The notes: generated by a model from the letters alone, not told the origin. DNA of 7,801 nt from Erysipelotrichaceae bacterium (GCA_021200395.1 JAJQGQ010000018.1:1-7801); one strand, 5' to 3'. Positions 1 through 6,121 are shown, numbered from the stretch's first letter. Numbers and translations: made by a program.

Positions 1-1
1 T

Positions 2-199
2 CATCCTTATATTTATGCCTATAAAAGACAATATAATAATGAAGAATTAATTGTTATTAATAACTTCTATGATGTCAATACATCAATAGACATAGATATT
101 CAAGATTATGAAGTACTCATATCTAATTATGATCAACATACATTAAGCGATCATCTACAAATCAGACCTTATGAATCTATCGTATTATATAAAGGATAA
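2..199 (+). CDS. Alpha-glucosidase family GH13 (oligo-1,6-glucosidase or trehalose-6-phosphate hydrolase type), C-terminal end only
   Basis: The open frame enters from the left edge and ends at TAA 197-199, giving 65 residues. It starts HPYIYAYKR, continues with ELIVINNFYD, and ends with VLISNYDQ and LRPYESIVLYKG. These match the C-terminal beta-sandwich of GH13 alpha-glucosidases (MalL, TreC and relatives), which typically read 'IFAYxR', 'llVxxNF', 'vLiSNY' and 'LRPYEaiVy'. The family hydrolyses alpha-1,6- or alpha-1,1-linked glucosides, often phosphorylated after PTS uptake, in the cytoplasm. The catalytic barrel lies outside the window, so the substrate cannot be chosen. No T-tailed hairpin follows immediately; the first is about 100 bases downstream and probably serves the opposing small gene. 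Family call is good; exact enzyme unknown. Confidence 0.82.
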   Translation, partial: HPYIYAYKRQYNNEELIVINNFYDVNTSIDIDIQDYEVLISNYDQHTLSDHLQIRPYESIVLYKG

Positions 200-228
200 A
201 AAAATCTCAATAATTCCTTACTAATTTC

Positions 229-257
229 TTGAAATAGTACAAACCTGATGTTATAAT
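229..257 (+). promoter_or_regulatory. Near-consensus sigma-A promoter for a short antisense RNA
   Basis: TTGAAA (229-234) and TATAAT (252-257) are separated by exactly 17 bases. This is the best-looking promoter in the window. It predicts a start near 264, yet no plus-strand gene begins until 624. It fires towards the 3' end of the minus-strand peptide gene at 348-455, so its natural product is a short antisense transcript. The boxes are read directly; activity is inferred. Confidence 0.6.
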
Positions 258-295
258 TCACTTGAAGATTAAGAAGACAATATTGTCACAAACAG

Positions 296-326
296 AAAAG
301 GTATGAAATAGCGATTCATACCTTTT
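296..326 (-). terminator. Intrinsic terminator of the small hydrophobic peptide gene
   Basis: A perfect 12-bp stem, AAAAGGTATGAA (296-307) and TTCATACCTTTT (315-326), encloses a 7-base loop. Read on the minus strand it begins about 20 bases after the stop codon at 348-350 and is followed by a T-rich TTTTCTGTTTGT tract, so it suits the minus-strand gene best. On the plus strand it is followed by CCTAATTTTTA and may also slow transcription there. Confidence 0.6.
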
Positions 327-338
327 CCTAATTTTTAT

Positions 339-356
339 AGTGATTTATCACTTTTT
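339..356 (+). terminator. Short hairpin with T run, possible end of the antisense RNA
   Basis: AGTGAT (339-344) and ATCACT (347-352) form a small stem, in practice 4 to 5 bp with a TTTA-type loop, followed by TTTT and then C. It overlaps the last codon region of the minus-strand peptide gene. It could end the plus-strand antisense transcript. It is weak by itself. Confidence 0.35.
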
Positions 357-455
357 CGGTTGATCATTGTCAAAAAATTGTCTATCCAACCATTTACAAA
401 TGTAATAAGCTATTACACCTGCTATGACAGACAATAGAAGATTAAGAAACAACAT
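348..455 (-). CDS. Small hydrophobic membrane peptide, probable type I toxin (35 aa)
   Basis: ATG at 455-453 and TGA at 350-348 give 35 residues. The start is set by a strong GAGGAG (461-466 region) five to six bases upstream on the minus strand. Residues 1-20 (MLFLNLLLSVIAGVIAYYIC) form one membrane-spanning helix. They are followed by K-W-L-D-R and a polar, charged tail ending DNDQPKK. One short helix plus charged tail is the pattern of type I toxins such as Fst, TxpA and BsrG, which act at the inner face of the membrane. The 'GVIAYYICKWLD' core resembles small uncharacterised Firmicute peptides that I recall only loosely. A terminator follows, and a strong opposing promoter lies beyond the 3' end (229-257), so an antisense RNA could repress it. 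It could instead be an uncharacterised membrane peptide without toxicity. Confidence 0.68.
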   Translation of the reverse strand: MLFLNLLLSVIAGVIAYYICKWLDRQFFDNDQPKK

Positions 456-540
456 TATCACTCCTCAAGAAGGATATCAATAATGACAAATATAATTTGT
501 TTCTCAGAAGCTCAATCACCATCTACAAATAAGACCTCGT

Positions 541-546
541 ATTATA
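541..546 (-). promoter_or_regulatory. Possible -10 element for the small peptide gene
   Basis: On the minus strand positions 546-541 read TATAAT. A start near 534 would give an approximately 80-base leader before the peptide ATG, long compared with the 15-18 bases predicted for other genes here. Long structured leaders are common in type I toxin mRNAs. No good -35 sits 16-18 bases upstream, so the call is weak. Confidence 0.25.
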
Positions 547-547
547 T

Positions 548-580
548 AAACATTCCTAACAAGGAATGTTTTGTTTTTTA
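548..580 (+). terminator. T-tailed hairpin, 10-bp perfect stem; possibly also an operator
   Basis: AAACATTCCT (548-557) and AGGAATGTTT (562-571) pair around an AACA loop and run into TTGTTTTTT. On the plus strand this is a textbook intrinsic terminator, but no plus-strand protein gene precedes it after position 199. It may protect the next operon from readthrough or end an unrecognised short RNA. Because the same dyad abuts the -35 of the next promoter and the operon encodes a LysR regulator, it could alternatively be that regulator's binding site. Confidence 0.55.
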
Positions 581-599
581 TACAAAAACATGTTAAAAT
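571..599 (+). promoter_or_regulatory. Extended -10 promoter of the HD hydrolase / LysR operon
   Basis: TTGTTT (571-576) and TAAAAT (594-599) are 17 bases apart, and TG at 591-592 makes an extended -10 (TGtTAAAAT). The predicted start is near 606, giving a leader of about 18 bases that holds AAAGGA (610-615) eight bases before ATG 624. The -35 overlaps the T tract of the preceding hairpin. Confidence 0.55.
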
Positions 600-623
600 T
601 TTGTTACAGAAAGGAAATGACTT

Positions 624-1181
624 ATGAGTTATATAACAACATTTACAGGTAAACATTTTGATCCTATGAATCCTATTGATGAAAAGATTGATATCATCGA
701 TATTGCTCATGCTTTATCGATGATTTGTAGAGGTAATGGGCATTTAATATATTTTTATTCTGTTGGGCAACATTCAATTAATTGTGCTAAAGAAGCAATG
801 GCTTTAGATTATGGAGATCGTATTGCTTTAGGATGTTTATTACATGATGCTAGTGAGGCTTATTTATCTGATGTAACAACACCCGTTAAAGAGCAATTAG
901 ATTATTATCTAGAAGTAGAAGATAAATTACAAAATATGATTTGGGATCATTTTATTCCTGGTAATCCTTTAACAAAAGAGGAAAAAGATAAAATATTCGA
1001 GATTGATCATAAGATGTTATTATTTGAATTTCATGAATTGATGTGTGAAGATTTAAGTGAAGAAGTACCTTTGATGTATGCAAAGATAGATTGTAGTTAT
1101 GGAGATATGTATACAATCGAAAAAGAAATGATTACATTAGTAAATTTATTACAAGAAGGTATTAAAGAAGAAGTTTGGTAG
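624..1181 (+). CDS. HD-domain phosphohydrolase (YfbR/COG1896-like)
   Basis: This 185-residue soluble protein carries the metal-binding signature of HD hydrolases. H50 lies in SVGQHS, H74-D75 in LLHDASEAYLSD, with E78 and D83 nearby, and a probable last ligand is D128 in EIDHKMLLFE. The 'LLHDAsEAYl.Dv..P.K' stretch is typical of YfbR-like 5'-deoxynucleotidases and of related phage and chromosomal HD proteins. It most likely removes phosphate from a nucleotide or similar small phosphoester in the cytoplasm; the substrate cannot be read from sequence. The start is fixed by AAAGGA eight bases upstream and by the absence of room further upstream given the promoter. Its TAG stop (1179-1181) touches the ribosome binding site of the LysR gene, so the two are probably co-transcribed and translationally coupled. 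Length and metal ligands look intact. Confidence 0.8.
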   Translation: MSYITTFTGKHFDPMNPIDEKIDIIDIAHALSMICRGNGHLIYFYSVGQHSINCAKEAMALDYGDRIALGCLLHDASEAYLSDVTTPVKEQLDYYLEVEDKLQNMIWDHFIPGNPLTKEEKDKIFEIDHKMLLFEFHELMCEDLSEEVPLMYAKIDCSYGDMYTIEKEMITLVNLLQEGIKEEVW

Positions 1182-1190
1182 GAGGTATAT

Positions 1191-2048
1191 ATGATAGAGA
1201 TTCATCAATTAGAACAATTAGTATGTATTGCTGAAAGTGGAACTATCTCTAAAGCTGCAGCAAAATTACATATATCTCAGCCTGCTCTGTCTCGTTCTAT
1301 GCAAAGATTAGAGGATGATTTAGAAGTCCAAATATTTGATCATTATGTTAATAAAGTGGTATTGAATGAAAATGGTGCATTAATTGTCGAACGTTCCAAA
1401 GAAATTCTATCATCTATTAATTCAATGGTTGCAGAAGTCCAGGACTATAGTAAACGTCATCAAATGATATCTGTTGCTTCATGTACACCAGCACCAATTT
1501 GGGATTTGAATCCACTCATTAAAGAAATATATCCAAATATCAATATAACATCTAAAATACTTGATAAGGATGCCCTTATCAATGTTCTTAAAAGTAAGGA
1601 TTATCATATGGTTATAACCCCTTTTGAAGTCAATGATAAAGATATCATATGTATCCCTTATATTGAAGAAGATCTTTATTTATCATTACCACCTACTCAT
1701 CACTTAGCCAATAACAAAGAAGTATCATTTCATGATATGGATGGAGAAACGATGCTTCTATATAGTAATATTGGCTTTTGGTATGATATGCATATCAAAG
1801 ATATGCCAAATACTAAATTCTTATTCCAAGATGATCGCAATACTTTTGTAGAAGTTGTTAAAGCATCATCATTACCATCATTTACATCTAATCTTTCCAT
1901 TAAACGTGAGGGTACAATGAATCATAGAGCGATTATACCTTTTAGTGATGATAATGCCCATGTGACTTTTTACCTTAATATCTTAAAAGAAAATAAAAAA
2001 CAATATCAGGATATTATATATAAAATAGAAAATTATTATGATTTTTAA
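1191..2048 (+). CDS. LysR-family transcriptional regulator
   Basis: The 285-residue protein begins with the LysR winged helix-turn-helix. Residues 5-41 run from HQLEQLVCIAESGTISKAAA through HISQPALSRSMQRLE, matching the family consensus 'F..va..gSft.AA..L..sQpalS..I..LE'. Residues about 90-285 form the type 2 periplasmic-binding-like effector domain, starting at ISVASCTPAPIWDLNPLI. Such proteins bind DNA as tetramers and respond to a small ligand, often a pathway intermediate, and commonly regulate a neighbouring gene. It is slightly shorter than the usual 290-310 residues but not broken. GGAGG at 1181-1185 sits five bases before ATG. It follows the HD hydrolase gene with a 9-base gap, so the hydrolase is its most obvious partner or target. 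The effector is unknown. Confidence 0.88.
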   Translation: MIEIHQLEQLVCIAESGTISKAAAKLHISQPALSRSMQRLEDDLEVQIFDHYVNKVVLNENGALIVERSKEILSSINSMVAEVQDYSKRHQMISVASCTPAPIWDLNPLIKEIYPNINITSKILDKDALINVLKSKDYHMVITPFEVNDKDIICIPYIEEDLYLSLPPTHHLANNKEVSFHDMDGETMLLYSNIGFWYDMHIKDMPNTKFLFQDDRNTFVEVVKASSLPSFTSNLSIKREGTMNHRAIIPFSDDNAHVTFYLNILKENKKQYQDIIYKIENYYDF

Positions 2049-2077
2049 AACCAGCTTGAAACTGGTTTTATTTTTTG
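2047..2077. terminator. Bidirectional terminator between convergent genes
   Basis: AAAACCAG (2047-2054) and CTGGTTTT (2062-2069) pair around a 7-base loop. On the plus strand the hairpin is followed by ATTTTTTGG; on the minus strand by TTTTAAAAATC. It overlaps the last bases of the LysR gene and the stop codon (2068-2070) of the facing PRD regulator, so one compact element probably serves both. Confidence 0.75.
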
Positions 2078-3984
2078 GTTGAAATATTACTTAATAAGAA
2101 TTCAGATAATTCATCAAATGTTTCAATATTCAGCATTTTAGCAAAAGCATCATTGTCCATTAAAAGATAAATAATAGCTGAATATATAGTTTGGAAAGAT
2201 TCAATATCTTTTTTATTGATAGATACAAGCATCACTAGATAAACATATTTATCTTCACCCCAAGGAATAGGTTTATCATTAATCAAAAAGGTAATACAAG
2301 TTTTGACATTACCAAATTCTATAGCATGAGGTATAGCAAATTTATTAAAGAAAGATGTGGTTGTTATTTTTTCTCGTTCAAATACACTATCTACAAAATC
2401 TGTATCAGCATTACCATACTTTAACATTTGGCTACATAAGAAAAGAATAGCATCCTTCTTTTTATCAAAATTAACATTTCTAAAGAACAATTTTTCATTA
2501 ATATATTTAGCTAACTCTTTCTTTAATTGTTCTTTTTCTCTGCAATCTTTTAATAATTGAATCTTTAATGTTAGTTTATCAATATCTTGTGGTAATAATA
2601 ACGGACTAACAACGATACAATCTGTATCTTCATAATCATTGATTGTAGAAATAAGAAAATCATACTGATAATTCTTGGTTTCTTTTAGTGAGGATACAAA
2701 TCCTATTAACTGGACACTATCAGAAAAATGTAACATAAATTGATGATCAAAGTGTTTTCTTAAATCGTTATAGTCAGGGCAAATACATAAAGCTTTTAAG
2801 AATGTTGTTGGTTGTACATCTGATTGAATCATTAAGCCTAAATATATAGCTAAAAGTCCTATTTCATTATCCTGAACAGTAATGTCAAAGGTCTCTTTTA
2901 ATTTATAAGTAAAATAAACAGCCAATTCATAAATAAATGGATGACTATATTGAAGATTCTTATTGAAATCATTTTGAAAGTAGAATGTTGATTGACTTCT
3001 AAATAATAATCTATGAATATGTAAGGCAAATTGATTCAATGACATTTGATAATCGATATCTAAAGCAAAATGATTCATTGTATCATCTAATATTTCTTTA
3101 ATCTTATAAACAAAACTATAATCATTATATAAAATTCTATCTTCTACATCTTCATCATCCATTTTTATCGAACCAATACATAGGACTTCAATATATTCCA
3201 CATCGGTTTTACTAAAATGAATATGAAAATGTTCTTCCAATGATTTCACTAATTGTGCTGATAATTGATATATAGGATGATGAGAATCTATTGTATAACG
3301 AAGTGGTAATGGTTCAATATTTTCACCAGATAAAGTTCGTTGTAACGAAATACATATATTAACTAATAAATTTTGATAATGAATGTCATCCACAGTTATT
3401 TCATATTTTTCTAATATCTTGTCAATTATTTGTTTCACTTCATCAGCATCAATGCTTTCAAAATAGATTTGAAATGATTGCAAATCATTTAACGAATGAC
3501 TGGCTTCCTGATGAATAAGATGAGCAAGTAAATTACGTTTATTATATTCACTGCCTTTTAGAGTAAAGATATCATTTTGACGTGTAATTATAAGTTGATA
3601 CTTATCTAATAGAGGTTTCATATTATTAATACATCTTACGACACTTGATTCACTCATATAACAATCTAATGATAAATCTAAAAGATGACTTCCAGAATGA
3701 TCAAAAAGATATTTTAAAACAATATTCATTGATTTGGTTTGTTCAGATATTTTTATATCATTAAGCAATATATGAGCATTTTCTGTTAATAACGTTAATG
3801 AATATCCATTATGAGAAGATGATATATGAAAATCTTTATTATTGGTATTTATAGATGAAATATCATTACGCAATGTACGGGTACTAATATCTAGTATTTT
3901 AGATAATGTTTCAGCTTTCATAGATCCATTACTTTTCTGTAATAAACGAATTATCAAAAATTGTCGTGATGTCATTTCTAACAT
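2068..3984 (-). CDS. BglG/MtlR-type PRD regulator with EIIB-like and EIIA domains
   Basis: This 638-residue modular PTS-controlled transcription regulator has, in order: an HTH_11 domain (about 4-60, with ILDISTRTLRNDISSIN), a second Mga-like HTH (about 80-165), PRD1 (about 180-285), PRD2 (about 290-395), a GatB-like EIIB module (about 400-480) and a mannitol/fructose-type EIIA (about 495-638). EIIA retains its phosphorylation histidine, H553 in AIPHAIE. PRD2 retains H322 in LHIHRLLFR. The other expected PRD histidines appear replaced (N209 in LLVNICISLQR; L and Y at the second sites). The EIIB-like part has CICP but no glycine-rich phosphate loop. The start is ATG 3984, nine bases after GGAG; TTG 3993 and ATG 3990 are too close to that site. 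It is divergent from the reductase-EIIC operon and is probably its activator. The inducing sugar is unknown. Confidence 0.85.
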   Translation of the reverse strand: MLEMTSRQFLIIRLLQKSNGSMKAETLSKILDISTRTLRNDISSINTNNKDFHISSSHNGYSLTLLTENAHILLNDIKISEQTKSMNIVLKYLFDHSGSHLLDLSLDCYMSESSVVRCINNMKPLLDKYQLIITRQNDIFTLKGSEYNKRNLLAHLIHQEASHSLNDLQSFQIYFESIDADEVKQIIDKILEKYEITVDDIHYQNLLVNICISLQRTLSGENIEPLPLRYTIDSHHPIYQLSAQLVKSLEEHFHIHFSKTDVEYIEVLCIGSIKMDDEDVEDRILYNDYSFVYKIKEILDDTMNHFALDIDYQMSLNQFALHIHRLLFRSQSTFYFQNDFNKNLQYSHPFIYELAVYFTYKLKETFDITVQDNEIGLLAIYLGLMIQSDVQPTTFLKALCICPDYNDLRKHFDHQFMLHFSDSVQLIGFVSSLKETKNYQYDFLISTINDYEDTDCIVVSPLLLPQDIDKLTLKIQLLKDCREKEQLKKELAKYINEKLFFRNVNFDKKKDAILFLCSQMLKYGNADTDFVDSVFEREKITTTSFFNKFAIPHAIEFGNVKTCITFLINDKPIPWGEDKYVYLVMLVSINKKDIESFQTIYSAIIYLLMDNDAFAKMLNIETFDELSEFLLSNISTKK

Positions 3985-3993
3985 AACCATCAA

Positions 3994-4001
3994 CTCCTTT
4001 T
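3994..4001 (-). promoter_or_regulatory. Ribosome binding site that decides the PRD regulator start
   Basis: Minus-strand AAAAGGAG occupies 4001-3994. TTG 3993 would have no spacer and ATG 3990 only three bases, whereas ATG 3984 has nine, so 3984 is the chosen start. Confidence 0.6.
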
Positions 4002-4007
4002 CAACAT

Positions 4008-4035
4008 ATTATAACAAGCTTCACTTTTTTTGCAA
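4008..4035 (-). promoter_or_regulatory. Extended -10 promoter of the PRD regulator
   Basis: On the minus strand TTGCAA (4035-4030) and TATAAT (4013-4008) are 16 bases apart, and TG at 4016-4015 forms TGtTATAAT. The predicted start near 4001 places the ribosome binding site at the very 5' end of the mRNA, with about 17 bases of leader. Confidence 0.6.
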
Positions 4036-4043
4036 TTCATTCG

Positions 4044-4061
4044 TTGCCACTTAGGTGGCAA
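4044..4061. promoter_or_regulatory. Inverted-repeat operator between divergent promoters
   Basis: TTGCCAC (4044-4050) and GTGGCAA (4055-4061) are perfect 7-base inverted arms around TTAG. The site lies 8 bases from the -35 of the PRD regulator promoter (4030-4035) and 8 bases from the best -35 of the reductase promoter (4070-4075). Position and GC-rich arms in AT-rich DNA suggest a regulator binding site, most simply for the adjacent PRD protein. It has no T tail and is not at a gene end, so it is not a terminator. Confidence 0.6.
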
Positions 4062-4069
4062 AAGTTGAT

Positions 4070-4098
4070 TTCACATAAAAGTATAAAAATAATAGAAT
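4070..4098 (+). promoter_or_regulatory. Probable promoter of the reductase-EIIC operon
   Basis: TTCACA (4070-4075) and TAGAAT (4093-4098) are 17 bases apart, each matching consensus at five of six positions. The predicted start near 4105 leaves only about 15 bases of leader, as at the other promoters here. An alternative is TATAAA at 4082-4087 with no -35; a start near 4094 would then put the inverted repeat centre near -41.5, a typical activator position. Confidence 0.42.
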
Positions 4099-4105
4099 AT
4101 GGGAG

Positions 4106-4114
4106 AAAGGAGGG
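4106..4114 (+). promoter_or_regulatory. Ribosome binding site that decides the reductase start
   Basis: AAAGGAGGG (4106-4114) lies five bases before ATG 4120. The upstream in-frame ATG at 4099 has no such site before it and would add seven residues outside the conserved family start. Confidence 0.75.
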
Positions 4115-4119
4115 ATTAT

Positions 4120-6111
4120 ATGAATCAATATTATCCACATTTGTTTCAACCATTACAAGTTAATCAAATGATGCTTAAAAATAGAATCATTGCATCAACT
4201 ATGGGGATACCTAAGAGTCATGAATTATTATCTAGTATTCATTACGGAAATGTTAGTATTATAGATAGATCTATAGGTGGTGCTGCCATGAATTTTGTTT
4301 CTATTGAATCAGCTGCTGACGATGATGGAACATTTCCTAAACATGATCGTGATGGTATAAGAGAATCTTTATCAGTTGCTAGACAATATGGAGCAAAAAC
4401 AGGTACATGGTGTGTTCCAAGACTAAAAAGGGATGCAGCTGGGGATATAAGAGCACATTATGATGGTCAACAAGTTCTTGCGCCTTCTCCTTATTTAACG
4501 AGAAGTGGTCAAAGAGCAATTGAACTAACTAAGGAAGATATACGAGGTATCATGAAACAAGCTAAAAATGATGCAACAGCTATTAAAAACTTTGGTTTTG
4601 ATTTTATTTATCTTTATATTGGTTATGAAGAATTGACAACGCAATTTTTATCACCAGTATTCAATAAACGTACTGATGAATATGGAGGGTCACTTGAAAA
4701 TCGTATGCGTTTTACGATCGAACATGTTACAGCTATTAGGGAAGCTGTTGGTAAAGATTATCCCATTGTTATATTATTAGCTGCGAGTGATTATCTTAAG
4801 GGATCATATAGTTTTGATGATATGATGACATTATTATCAAGAATTGAAGATAAGGTTGATTTGATTAATGTTTCTTGTGGTATGGATATGATACCTGGAT
4901 ATTTTCCTGAAGATGGTATTATTGATCCAAGTTTAGGTTTAGAATCATGGTATAGTGTTAATGGGAAACACTGTCAAACATTGTTCGAACCTCATATGAC
5001 AAATGCCAAATGGGCTATGGAAGTTAAGAAAAGGTTTCCTCATAAGTTGGTGAGCGTTATAGGATCAATTATGACACCAGAAGAAGCAGAACAATTATTA
5101 GTAGATGGTTTAGATGCAGTAACTATTGGTAGGCCTTTGGTTGCAGATCCATTCATGCCTAGAAAAGCTTTGGAAGGAAAAAGAGAAGACATTGTTCCTT
5201 GTATTCGTTGTATGCATTGTTACCATAGTGCTACTGAACATACAAACGTTCAATGCTCAGTCAATCCAAGATATCGTAGAGAGTTAAGAGTTCCATTAGT
5301 TTTAGAAAAAACCAATAATCCAAAGAAAGTTGTTATTATCGGAGGAGGTCCTGCAGGATGCAAAGCAGCTTTAACTGCTTATGACAAGGGACATCAAGTT
5401 ATTCTTATAGAAAAAGAAGATAAACTTGGTGGACAATTAAATTATGCTAAGTATGAACAACATAAGCAAGATCTTTTAGCTTATCGAAATTATTTGGATA
5501 CTCAAGTACATAAACGAGATATTCAATTAATGATGAATACATTGGCTACACCAGAATTCATTGAATCTTTACAAGCAGATGTTGTATTAGTGGCAGTTGG
5601 TGCCAATCCTAATCATTTAAAAATGCCAGGTATCGATAATGAGCATGTTTATTATTTTGATGAAATCTATCCAAAATTAGATACATTGAAAGATAATATA
5701 TGTGTTGTTGGTGGAGGACAAGTTGGTATTGAACTTGCAGTTGAGTTACTTGAAAGGGGAAAGAAAGTCACAGTTATTGAAGCAGGACAGGATATCGCAT
5801 CTCAGGGAAATATTTTATATAAAGCAGGGTTGAGACGTTTACTGAATCAATTTAAAGATCAAGTAACAATCTTAACAGAAACAAAATGTTTAGGTTTTAC
5901 ACAAACAGGTGTAAAAGTAGAAAACAATCACCAAAAGAAAATCATACCATGCGATGAGGCTATTATTGCAGTCGGAATGAAACCAGCAAAGCAAGAAGCT
6001 TTTTCATTCTATGGTATAGCAGATGAAACTATGATGTTTGGTGATTGTGATAAATTAGGACAAGTTGTAGGAGCAACAAATGATGCCTATTTTATAGCAT
6101 CAAATATTTAA
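4120..6111 (+). CDS. FMN / 4Fe-4S / FAD ene-reductase (2,4-dienoyl-CoA reductase / BaiCD-BaiH / TMADH-like Old Yellow Enzyme family)
   Basis: This 663-residue two-module flavoprotein starts at ATG 4120 (MNQYYPHLFQPLQV). Residues 1-360 are an Old Yellow Enzyme TIM barrel binding FMN, with LKNRIIAS near the start, QFLSPVFNKRTDEYGGSLEN in the middle and DAVTIGRPLVADP at the end. A 4Fe-4S site follows, C361-X2-C364-X2-C367-X11-C379, with trimethylamine dehydrogenase-like spacing. Residues 405-663 are a disulfide-reductase-like FAD/NAD(P) module with GGGPAG (408-413) and GGGQVG (531-536). Such enzymes pass electrons from NAD(P)H through FAD and the cluster to FMN and reduce an activated C=C bond in the cytoplasm. 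Length is typical. The usual 'IHGAHGY' active-site strand reads LYIGYEE (Y166, Y169), and the usual QLxHxGR is replaced around TGTWCVPR, so the substrate is probably unusual. It is the first gene of an operon with EIIC. Reaction class is firm; substrate unknown. Confidence 0.85.
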   Translation: MNQYYPHLFQPLQVNQMMLKNRIIASTMGIPKSHELLSSIHYGNVSIIDRSIGGAAMNFVSIESAADDDGTFPKHDRDGIRESLSVARQYGAKTGTWCVPRLKRDAAGDIRAHYDGQQVLAPSPYLTRSGQRAIELTKEDIRGIMKQAKNDATAIKNFGFDFIYLYIGYEELTTQFLSPVFNKRTDEYGGSLENRMRFTIEHVTAIREAVGKDYPIVILLAASDYLKGSYSFDDMMTLLSRIEDKVDLINVSCGMDMIPGYFPEDGIIDPSLGLESWYSVNGKHCQTLFEPHMTNAKWAMEVKKRFPHKLVSVIGSIMTPEEAEQLLVDGLDAVTIGRPLVADPFMPRKALEGKREDIVPCIRCMHCYHSATEHTNVQCSVNPRYRRELRVPLVLEKTNNPKKVVIIGGGPAGCKAALTAYDKGHQVILIEKEDKLGGQLNYAKYEQHKQDLLAYRNYLDTQVHKRDIQLMMNTLATPEFIESLQADVVLVAVGANPNHLKMPGIDNEHVYYFDEIYPKLDTLKDNICVVGGGQVGIELAVELLERGKKVTVIEAGQDIASQGNILYKAGLRRLLNQFKDQVTILTETKCLGFTQTGVKVENNHQKKIIPCDEAIIAVGMKPAKQEAFSFYGIADETMMFGDCDKLGQVVGATNDAYFIASNI

Positions 6112-6121
6112 GGAGGAGATT

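Larger units (their letters stand above)
264..357 (+). ncRNA. Putative antisense antitoxin RNA of a type I toxin-antitoxin locus
   Basis: The start is set about 7 bases after the TATAAT at 252-257. The end is set after the hairpin at 339-352 (AGTGAT / ATCACT) and its T run, giving about 94 nt; an alternative end is just after the first hairpin, near 331. The transcript would be perfectly complementary to the last codons, stop codon and terminator hairpin of the facing 35-residue peptide gene. Both RNAs would carry the same 12-bp stem (296-307 / 315-326) with complementary 7-nt loops, suited to loop-loop pairing. This convergent 3'-overlap is known from TxpA/RatA, BsrG/SR4 and Fst/RNA II. No coding potential is seen. 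Boundaries are inferred. Confidence 0.45.

Noticed and set aside
483..596. Plus-strand 37-codon frame with AGAAGG upstream of ATG 483
   Set aside because: It runs through the terminator-like hairpin and the promoter boxes of the next operon, has a weak ribosome binding site spacing, and its residues show no recognisable pattern.
516..710. Minus-strand 64-codon frame
   Set aside because: It overlaps the 5' end of the HD hydrolase gene and its promoter, has a cysteine- and lysine-rich composition typical of reversed AT-rich coding DNA, and no convincing ribosome binding site.
2357..2560. Plus-strand 67-codon frame
   Set aside because: It lies wholly inside the PRD regulator gene on the opposite strand and looks like a shadow of it.
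3842..4054. Plus-strand 70-codon frame
   Set aside because: It is antisense to the 5' end of the PRD regulator gene and covers its promoter and the inverted repeat; no ribosome binding site or family resemblance.
4030..4062. CcpA cre site in the divergent region
   Set aside because: The nearest match, around TGGCAACGAATGAA on the minus strand, fails several conserved positions of the cre consensus.
4099..4119. Upstream ATG 4099 as start of the reductase
   Set aside because: The strong AAAGGAGGG lies downstream of it and five bases before ATG 4120, and the family-like N terminus begins at 4120.
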